DNA of 64,000 nt from assembly GCA_019055375.1 (NCBI GenBank), contig JAHQIW010005127.1, positions 54,397 to 118,396 on the forward strand. Direction: 5' to 3'. Both the position numbers and the translations under genes were made by a program. Of the stretch, positions 51,801 through 63,300 are shown piece after piece (the first letter of the stretch is position 1; every line of letters begins with the position of its first letter). Under the pieces are notes generated by a model. That model had not been told where the DNA came from. It worked only from the letters and a program-made list of their open reading frames with translations, and did no database searches. This DNA comes from Parelaphostrongylus tenuis. Lineage: Eukaryota; Nematoda; Chromadorea; Rhabditida; Metastrongylidae.

Positions 51801-54800
51801 GACAATCAGTATTCAACGACGTTCAAGAAGGAGAATAAACGAATTGAATGCTAGAAGTACTGGGATCCGCACAGTGAAAAACACTATGGAGACGCATCAA
51901 TAAAGTTTCTGAAGTATATGTGGAAGAGGAAATGCAAAAATAAAACATTTATTTAGATAGCTTATTTCATGACAGGAAATTTTTTTTCAAAGTTGCAATG
52001 GCTAAACACTACGACTGGAAAGAAAGTTACTAGAGCATCTCAATAAGCATGAGATAACTCCGATGTATATCATGGGAACATTAGTTTCTTATGTGGGATT
52101 TTCCCACTGAAGCCTAGATATTATTCGTTTTTTACTTTGTTACGAGCTTGCGCCATGTCCAACGTGCAATTAATGTTCGTGTTTTATTGCGTCATAATGG
52201 AGAAAAGGTCTTTCACAGCGTGCCTGCAGTCGATAAAATCAACGAAGTTGAAGGAAAGGCACACAAGCAGATCTGTTTCTGGACGCTGGTTTGAACGCTT
52301 CTCAATGCCGGAGATCTTGACCTTGAAGACAAGACACTTTTTGAAGGGTCGCCGATTTGGATCGTTCGTTGAAGTTGAAGAAGCATGTAGAGAGTTCTAT
52401 GATTTGAAATCGAAGGAATGTTACTTCTACCACCTCCGAAACTTGGCGGACGGATGGCAGAAAATCGTCGAAAACAATAACCCTTACCTTGAAAAATAGT
52501 CATTACTGGTTTTGTTTGAAATTCATGCATGAGATTTCAGTTTTTTAGAGGTGCCTCATGACTTTCTTTCCAACCTAATAATTCCCCACCAAAATCGGTA
52601 CGGAGATTTTTCTCTACCTTAAAGAGTATATTTTTGATTTCATAACCACTACCATATGATCATGTAATAAATTGTTCCATAAAGTTAGTTCTATGATACT
52701 GAGTGTAGAGCGTGTGGAAACAGCTGGCTCGTGTTCTTGCGTCGCAGTTCGTCTCGACGATTCTAACGTAAAAACAGTAGCTAAGAATGGTTACGCCTAC
52801 TTCAGCAACATACAGCATTAGCTGGCATCTAAAAGTCGCCATCAGCTGGTGATATTTTTCTTTGACAGAATTCGACTCGAACGGAACGAAGTAGAAGACC
52901 ACAACAAGGACAAACAACTGCGGACATCAACTCAAGTCGTCCGCTCTGAAGAAGACGAAAAAGTTGAAAGGCTAAGCCAATAGATTTACGTTTATCAACT
53001 CCTTGCTATTTTCTTAATCAACAAAGAATATGTCAGCTGGTGATACTTCGAGATTAATCCCACTCAACTCTCTACGATAGATAATCACGGTCTACCAACA
53101 TCGGTAAGATCAAACCACTCCTTAGCCTATTCGGAACAACATATATGTTCTGAGATAGATGAATTTCTCGAGGCCTTTTTCATTGGACATAGCTTTCTCA
53201 TAGACTTTCAGCTACTATTTCAAAGTCTAGATCTCCCCTTTTTTCTGAAAGGCGTTTTCAGCGCGTTATAGCAGCAAAAATATGATAACATTTCACATTC
53301 GTTTGCTTTGGTCGCTCGGCTGAAGGTCTGTAGTCATTCGATAGCCCAGATTTCACGGATTTTAGAGCGAAAACCTATTTTTGCAGTCTTTGTAGAGCGT
53401 TGTAATATTGAAAATTTTTGACTTCATACATGAAGTAGATATTGCTAATTTCAAGCTACCAATGATCATCATAAGTCTAAGGGAAAAGCGAAAAAGGCCC
53501 CGTGGCGAACTGGTTAATCACTACGTGCTCGCTGCGCGTCGCTATCCTCGTTATCTTGTTTTTGTTGTAGCTTTATATATTGAACGGACTATATTTGATG
53601 CATTGCTCTAATCTCTATTTCGTAACCAGTCAATACAGACCGTGTGACGAAAAAGGTCTAGAAAAACTATTTTCAAACGTTTAGAACACATATATTTCAG
53701 TTAACACCTTCATAGTCGACTGTTTTTTCCAGACGTCGCTCAAAAAAATAATCTGCCAACATTTTTTTTGTCCTCTCATGAGGCCTTTCATAGGCACTCA
53801 TACACTGCAATACATGTGTTTCAGTCCTGCATCTTCGTCAGTTGCTTTCGTCTGAGCCAATCCCTTTCGCGGAAGAACCCCTTATAAAAAGGAATCGTCG
53901 ACAACATGTTACACTGCCGCGTGTAAAGTGAAAAGTTATTTCACACACGGCAGAGATAACACATCGCTGCATGTCCACTGTATGATCATGATCTCTGCCA
54001 TTATAACTATGTCATCTCTGCCGTGTGTGAAATGACTTTTCACTTTACACGCGGCAGTGCAACATGTTCGTCGATGACCTTTATGTGAGGAATGCTTCCC
54101 CGAAAGGGATTGGCGCGGACGAAAGGCATCGTGCAACTGACGAGGCTGCAAACAAAACATTGTATTGCACTGCATAAGTGCCTATAAAAGAGCTCATGAA
54201 AGGCTCAAGGGAGAAATACATTGTTAGATTATATTTCGCTTCATTAGAACTGTATTAACTAGAACAAAAGTTATGAGAAATTGTAAATGTTTGTCAGCAA
54301 GATGCAAATCTTTTACACAATTACGATAAGCGAACTGATTCATTGAATGTTATGCGCGTTTGTTTTCGATTCTGCCCAACGGAATTTTGCTGTTGTCGCA
54401 ACCTGGACAGTGGTTACATAGTAATTTAGAAGCAAAAATAAAGGATAAGAACAAAAAATCACGGCACAAAATGAATATTTCAACGCAACAAAAAGTTATA
54501 AACAGTTCCACAGCAAATCAAAAACGCACTTGAGCTACCAACTATACAATTTTTTGGAAATTATTTTACTGCTATTATTACAGGTCGTGATGTTATAACT
54601 ACATACCCATGAATGCTGAGTGATACTGGAAATTTTCCACCCTTCGTGGGAGTTATACAGACGATTCACACAACTGGGTTTCTGTTGATATGTGGTTACC
54701 AGACAAAACCAGTTAAACGTTAGTTTCTGACACCTACGATATGATATATCAGAGATACAGCGGTAGCAGAGTAGTAGCCTCGGTGGTGATGTGGTAGAAC

Positions 54801-57350
54801 GCACTACCGGTATGGTGAAACGTGGATTCAAATCCCACCTGATGTCGAAATTTTGAATACCACTCTGTATTTTCGAAATGCTTATATCTTCACAACATTC
54901 CGAACAAAATACAACTTTTCTAGTTTCGGATGACAAAATTTTGATTTGAGTAATCTACGAGGCATACCTTTTTTCATCAAGAACATTCAGCAAGACGAGT
55001 GTCAATTTCTGGTCGATGTCTAACCATCCATGGCGACCAGGTAGAATGGGGTCTAACTTTGGCAAAGGGTAACATGACCCAATTGATGAGCATTTCGTCG
55101 CGCTTTTACTCCGATAACCCACTTTTTCATGCACTTTAATGGTCATTTTCATGTTATTCCAGGCATCTCCCATGTTGTTCTTTGTCCCATAACCGACTAT
55201 CTCTTGACCTCAGCATTCTTCAATGATTCGTTGTTCTCTTTACTGAGCTTATAGAAAATCTGATCTTTTCAGGCTCTGAAGAAAGCGAAACCATCGATAC
55301 GCCAGTTGTGCGAATGAATAATATTATCAAAACTTCGTGTTAAAAACAAACTTTTTCTTGGAACTTTGACGTGAATGAACAATATATCTCTCTAGATCGT
55401 TTTAGCTTACATAAAGCCATATAAGTGCTACTCGGATATTGTTTCGACGATAAGAGACAAAGACGTCGAGACGTTAGTCGAATAAAAATCATATCGCAGC
55501 TTTCGTGTAAGCTAAACAATCTGAAGCAAAAACGCATGTTTCGAAGTTACTGTGGCGTTTAGAGGCAAAAAACTAATGTCACCAGTGGTCGTCCCAGGTC
55601 AATTTGAGTTTGATTCAAACAGGTATACTTCAAGCGCAAGCATAGTATTTCGAAAAAAACAAGGACGTCTTGAGTTTTGTGGTTTGTTGTAAAACAGGAC
55701 ACAACTCCAGAAAAGCTAGCATAGAGAAAATGAACACCTAGCCACATGTTGACCGATAACTGGCAAAGTATACAATTAACTTCCATCAGTCCAATAATCG
55801 AAAGTGATTTACTACCTCACTGCGCGAGTAGGTGATCATATTTGTTGAACGCCAAAGCTCAACTACCCCAGAATAACCCTCGTCACCGACAAAAGTACTT
55901 GCTGTGAATAAACAATCTCAAGCGAAAAGCTTTTTACACAATTACAACGCGTGAGGGGTAGCTCTTCTTGTAAGAGTCTTGATGTAACATGTGTAATGAG
56001 GAAGCTATCAACCGAAAGCAAAAACTACATCAACAAAAGTACATTATGAGGCAAAAGAAATTAAGCAGAAGCTAATGAGTCAATTTATATACGCCATGTC
56101 GCCACATGTGCCTACACCAACTACGGATGACATACGAGATACATTAAATTAGATGAGCCAACCCTTTTCAAACAAGCAATGATCAATTTTCGCATGGGGC
56201 ACGTATTTTCATTATTTAATGAGGATTATTTCAGAAAAAACTACAAATTTCTAGAATTATTCTGGTAGTCCATGATTCCCTCCAAACGTGCATTTATTTT
56301 TTGTGCAAATAGAACCTTTAAATGCAAAGACAACTACGAACATGAGAACTAATTTTATTTTCGCTCGTGCTACGCACTACGAAGACCTTCTTGAAATTGA
56401 ATTTTCCGGAATCGGTGAGATTCGCACTAACGGATAAGTCTAGTGTGGTCTAATGAAAAGCCATCCACACATCCTAGTCCTGCAAACGAAGCACTGCGAG
56501 TGTGAAAAATAATTTCATCCTTGTTACTACAGCGTGCTAGAAAAGCCTTTTCTAAAGTAAAACAAAGTCGAGATTGTCGACATTTCGGCTTACCAATGAT
56601 TACTAGAAGTTTAGAATCTACGTCCAGCAAAAAAGACCTTCGAAAAATTGAGAGTTGGAAACGATCCTCACCGTCCGGAAAATGTTAAACACGCAAGTTC
56701 TCTTCAACAGGACACAATTACGACGGTAATGAATGACTGATGCTTGTTGTCTCCTCATGAGCGTTGACAGTTGAAGAAAAAAAGTTTTCAAGAAATTGCC
56801 TACTGCAGTATTTTCAAACTCAGACTTCGAACAGATTCAAAGTAAAATCTCCTAACTTCAAAAAATCAAGTATACTTTCAAAAACTTTATCCAGATACTC
56901 ATCTACTGTGCGGACTCAAGCACTTGCAAGCAATATGCGATCCCACCCATCAATCACGAAAATCTTCGAATTCGTTTATGTGTTTTCGGCTGTTGCTGAA
57001 GGAATCTGTTCCTCACTCTGGACACTGATCAAATGCAAATCAAGCCGAATCTTTCTGAAGTCCTGGGCTACCTATGTGGAGCGCCCCCCAAGTGTATTGC
57101 AAGAAGTGAACTGAGTTCGAACAAGTCTGGTTACATTTTCCCTACCCCGCAAGAAATGATAGGCTTGGTGAACCAGGAATGGGGCGAACCATTACCGTAT
57201 GAATACGCTCATACACATATATATATATATATATATGTATGTATATATATAATGTATATATATACATATGTACATATATATATATATATATATGTACACA
57301 TCATATAATTATATACATACGTACATAGGTGATATGTGCACATCTACATG

Positions 57351-57383
<33 letters not shown>

Positions 57384-60300
57384 TCATATATGTACATACA
57401 AATTTGCCTCAAAGGAAGTGAGAATTGCCTCTTCTATAGCAGTAATAAATAATAAAGCCCAAAGCAGTTTAGTTAACGAACAATTATCGGTAATTTTCGA
57501 AAAAAACACAGAAGTCTCCGAAAGGCATCAAGTAAGATAACCAATCACGTTGAAAAATTCATTCTGTACATTTGATGCTTGAAAAAAACCGACCGGAGCC
57601 TCAACGAACTTCAGCTGAGAGTACGGTAGTATTGGTACATACACCATTTGCCAACGGAATGGAAACGCCAAAGCACATAACGCCTCACTAACGCACATCA
57701 GACGAGAGTATTCTAAAGCATCGTAATCAAAACTAAAACTTTTCAACAATTGCTAATAAATAAGTAATTCTTCTAATTGTACTAAGCTGGCTTTGTCCAC
57801 TGAGACGAAATAAAGCACTAACTGTACAGACAATCGTCTCAAGCGCTTGATCACCGACTTAGAGACCACATGCACTGATTTCCACATGTACGCAGCTAGG
57901 AAGTCTCAAACCATACATCTTAATTTCAGTACACATACTCTTCTTAGTCTATTTTGCCGGACAGAGCTCATTTTTCGGACTTTTTGTATTGCATCGATAG
58001 CCTGTTAATATTGTTATGGGAGACCCGGTGTAAGATGTGCATATACATATCGCATACTATATTTGCAGTTAACAAGAGCTATCCAACATAGAGCGGTAAT
58101 TTTAGACCTGACAATGGTCGCGAGATAATGGAACTATGGATGTAAGAACTTATCTCTCAAATAACCTTTGTTTGCATGGCAATCTCACGAATAAATGCAG
58201 ATTATCAAGCAAAACGGAGTATTGCTTCAAACCTGCTTTGTTAAGGTGATATCACCTCATAAGATCCTGACTAAAAATATATGTAGTCAACAGATAACTT
58301 TCGAAAGATAGAAAAGACCAACTGCAATCGTCGATTGGTCGTAATCCAAAGTACAAGTCTTCTCCGTTATCTACCAGCAATAACGCGACTCTTAATCCGC
58401 CAAACTACCGAATGCCTTTCCACAATCAGAAAGAGAATTTGTAGAAGTCCCATCAAGCACTTGAAGTACGTATTATATACCTCGACTGAACTCTTTGAAA
58501 AGTCCACTGCACTTGATGGGTCGTATAAGTTACAATAAGAACAATGATTCCCGGAAACTCCAGAGTACTTTCATACGTCGGCGATTTCTCAGCCTTTATA
58601 CTCCCAATATGATCTCTGGTGTACAAAAAATGTCTTGTGAAAAAAGCTTTTTACGGCATCCACCTGTTACTTCTTACCGATTCATGTTTGAGTTACAATT
58701 AATCTTTATTAAACCACGCGCTGTTCATATGCCGTAGTTCGATTGCTTTCGCTGGATATAAATGCTAGCTAGAGGATCCTGAAGGAGCACGAGGTTTCAA
58801 AAAAAAAAAGGTTCTTTTCTGTTAGACGAAAACAAATGAAGAGACGACTCTTTTCACCGATTAAGAACTTTTCATAAGAGTTTTAATAATTATTCGGAAG
58901 CTCCAATCTCTTGCTACTGACACTATATGCTTGTTTTTTGAAAAATGCCTTTTTATGACACAGTAGCATTCGAAATAGGATTATGTTTCACATCCGCCAC
59001 GCCCTTTTACAATTACTTCTTTGGAAGCACAAAAAGCATATGAACGTGTAAAGATATATTACAGTATTAAAGACATACATTTCATTTGAAGTTTCTTTCA
59101 AAGCGAAGTAAAAATTCCAAATCAAATAACAGAAATTGCATGCCACATATAAGTGGCGCCAGAGCGACCGACTGGTCGCGTATCTATTCACGAGCAGTAC
59201 TACAGACACTCAGCACACACATCCGACAAACAAATGCGCAGCGTGAGTGAAACTCAATCTTACTTTTCCTGCTCACTGCAGAGAAACGGTCTTTTTAGAA
59301 TATAAGCGCAGCATTGGAGTTGTTGAAACTTACGCTATCGAATAGTTATTTATTATCTGAGGGAAGAATTCTGTTCTGCGAGAGATGTGAGTGTGTGAAA
59401 TATAAATGTTTTCTTTTTCCTACAGCGCTGTAAAAAGGCTTTCCAAAAAAAAAATAAACGTGTAGCACAGTAACCCGAGATATAAGCTTTCGAATGAATC
59501 CTAACTACGAAAAGTTTTTGTGCAGAAAAGGGATCGTTTCTTCATTTGTTTTCGTCTAACAAATAAGAACCATAAGTTTTTTGTGAAGCATTACTATTCT
59601 CTAATTTGTCGAAAATTATACTGCATGACACGATGAATACATTGAGTTCATAGTTGCTCGAAGTGCAAACTACCCAATTAGAGCACTCAATGAGTGTAAT
59701 GTGTTCGCGACGACGCCAAGTTTTTTGTCCGGCTCGTTATGACTCTACAAAGACCACACTCACCACGATGTATCGAATTTGAAAGCTGTGCCCAATTCGT
59801 TAACGCTAATTTTTCAATGCATTTTGGAACAATTCTGTGCTTACTTTTTTTGCGCACGCTACGTTTCGGATGCATCTACAATTCTTGTCTGAGGAAACAA
59901 TTTTTGCTCACTACGCATTCATATCCTGTCAGAATTTAATGAAATCGTATAATTAATGCAAGTATTGCGATGTTTCTTTTGTGAGTTTAAATCGCCTCAT
60001 TCCATACGATTTAAAAGTTGACAAAGCAATCGAAACCAGAAATGAACGAAGTACATGTCAAAATTAATGTGCGTGTGATCCTACTTCTTTGGAAGAAAGG
60101 CATTACTGAGTCTCTTCCAGGCTACATTCTTTAAGCCGCACACTCCTAATAACAATAGTCTCTCGTCGAAAATGAGAAGCTCACCAAAAATTAGGAGGAC
60201 AGCTCTTCCTTAACAAACTGCGGCCTAACATTTGTCTTGGGAAAGCTATCAATTGACTATGAGAAGTGCGAGAAAAAATTGTGCAACAATTATGAGTCTT

Positions 60301-63300
60301 CAAAAAAACTACATAGATCCTCTACACATGTGATAATAGTCACTGTGTACCAATACAGATGATTTCCGCAGATCATAAGTTGTCAAGAAAGTGTTAATGG
60401 TGAAGATCTTTCAGCCTGACAGTGAATTTTACGCATCTTCAAGAATTCTTCTCATGAAATCCAAGCCTCTTCAATATCAGTTTTATATAATTGGATACGA
60501 TGACAAGAGACAGGATATTTAGGTCGAGAATGATAAAATGAAACTTTTCTGCATAGGTGACTGTAATTATAGAATAACGAGTTCAAAGAGAACTGAATCG
60601 AGCTAAGGTGAGCCTTTCTGAATGGAAAGATGCAAGGAAATAAGCCAAGATTCAGAATATGGGTTTTCAAAACCCCCTATCACATTCACATTTTCGCTGA
60701 GACGCTCGACATGAATGAATCTCCATATCTGCCTACACGTCGTAGACTTGCACAATGGATTTTAGCGCATGCATGAATTTTGAGTCAACTTAACAGGGCA
60801 AATGAGAAGTAGTAGTAAAACAAAAATTCGGAACTAACCTTTTGAGCAGAGAAGAATTTGGTGCTCTAGTAGGAAACAAGCGAATAATCTCAAGAACTTC
60901 TCCACGGAGATATACTATAAAGAGGAACATTGAAAGCTAACAGTGCAGAGGAAAAAGCTATAGATTGCGGATAGTCTGGTACCATACCTGAAACATTTTC
61001 CCAGGAAATCGTCGAATATTGGCAGTTCCCGTGAGCCTGGTCTTTGTACGAGGATTGTGGAGTTTAACATTGCAACCTTCAAGATCTCGCTTCAGTTCGA
61101 ATCAACAAAACAGAACAAGAAAACAGAGAAAAATTGATTCCAATCACCTTTAACGTAGTGCCAGGAGATGGGAGTGGTATTTCATTGAGAATCCAGTAGA
61201 TATAACTTTCAAGAGGTAAAACTGGCTCAGTGGCGCTTATGAGAATTTCATGTAATTTCTTCAGGATTGTGGTTGTTGAAGACACCAATGGGAGTCGAGT
61301 GATTAGACATAAGGCTTTACTCCTGATAGAAGAAAAACAGAAATACATCGCACTGTATAGACTGCACGAATCTATTAGAAGTGGTAAAAAGCTATGTTTA
61401 AATGAAATTAGAACGTACATAAACAATTTATTTTGACCACTGCCATCGTAGTAAGAGACACGTTTAGTCCTATTCCTCCGGCCACGCGGTAGCGTATGAG
61501 TTCCACCTATAGGATACATTAGAACGCAAGAAACACAACATCTCAGAGTACTGAGTGGTAGCAAAACATATGACCTCAGGCTGGAGTTCAACTCGCGCTA
61601 CATGATAGGCGCGTGCTAATACGACTGCACCACCGAGGTAGCGCTTCGCTACCACTCTTACTTCGATATAACCAATCGTAGTTGTCAGCTACCAATCTTT
61701 GTTCCAATCTCAGGTATAAGTACGATAGGTTATATCGAATGAAGAGTGGTAGAAAACCATTGTCCCCCGTGGTGTAGTGGAAGTACACGCTCCAGGTACG
61801 GGTGAACAGCGGCTTCGAACTCTCGACAGGGGCCGATGTTTTGCATATCACTGAACAAATATCAAAGCACTGCTAAGAGTCAATAGGTCAAAGAATTCAT
61901 ATGAGCACACAACAATCCTGTGGAGCAATTCGCTCTTCGCACAGAAAGAAGTAAAATCTGCCGTCACTGGGCACTCCTGCATACCTGACACTGTTCCGGG
62001 TGGTACGTGTGCTCGTTCACGATCGAGCGATGGTTCTCTGGCTGTTAGTTTACGAACGTGGTCGGTATGCAATAACGACATGGCGTCACAGATCCTCGAG
62101 TCACGGACTTCCTGATAATTAATGATTAGTCGTAGGTGGGAATTTCACGGTTATTTCATTCAACTCCTTGATGACCAAATGACCAAAAAGGTACACTGGG
62201 GTTATTTTGGTTTCCTCGTCGGACACACACTTATCATTAGACTTTTATTAGTCGCTTCATAGCTGAAGAAAATGCGATTCTAATGCCAGGATTAGCTTTT
62301 ATGAAGGCCTTCTTAGTGCGCTGTAGCAACAAAGAGGAAATTACGCCTCGCTCTCAGGTTGTATAGTGCTCTCTACTGATATTTGAAAGGCTTTTTCGTC
62401 ACATAAAGTCTCTTCCCTAAAGTTCTAGCAGTTATTTGATAGCATGAAAACCTACGATTGTAACGGTAGCTTTACATTCTCAAAATACCTCTTCAGTGCG
62501 CTGCAGCAACAAAAAGATATTCGTGACCCGCACGCAGTGGTTAGCCCGTTGTTCAAACTTCGCAACGGGTTTGCTGCAACTTGTAGTTGCACTTACTTAA
62601 TTTTAGCTAACTATTCATTGCTTTCTAGTTTTCAGCTATTATGTCGACTTTGGAGATTATGATACAGTAATAGAATGTCAAAGCTAAAGGTTTTTATTAT
62701 AATATGCTTTGAACCATTTATAACATTTGACTAAATGCCAAAAACAACGTGATTATGTGCTAAATTAGAGCTTTTCCTTCACACATGGAACTACATGTGC
62801 ACCAAGCATATAAGCGTGAAGAATAGATCGAGAAGTACCGAAGTGACACAAGAATCCAAAACGTAGAGAAAATTCCATAATATACAAAAACTTAAATAAA
62901 GAAAATTGCGCTCAGCTTCCTAATCAATCTGCGCACAACGTTTTCAAGTGTGGTACCGAAAGGGTTATCATGCTTCTGATTTTGCAAGCACTAGAAAATC
63001 ATGACGGATATGAAAACAGCAAAAACATTCTAACAGGAGAAGAAATTTACAAGCAAAACGCTTTAAAGCACTCCCCAACAATCAATTTTTGATCATCTGA
63101 TTTCAAAGCGTTAGAAATCAAGGCGGCAGATACAATACCGTAAAAGGAAAGAATACGTTGTCTAAACAGAAGAAAATCGACACAATGTAAACACATTCCA
63201 GGCGTATTGAAAATGGAAGCTGATGTATCCTATCTCATTTGAGTGGACAAAAAACAGGATCGATAATGAGATAAAATAAGAGCAAACTACCATGGAAATA

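Noticed and set aside
56764..57114. 116-codon open frame on the plus strand in the DENND5 intron
   Set aside because: No recognisable family, low-complexity start, and no splice partners.
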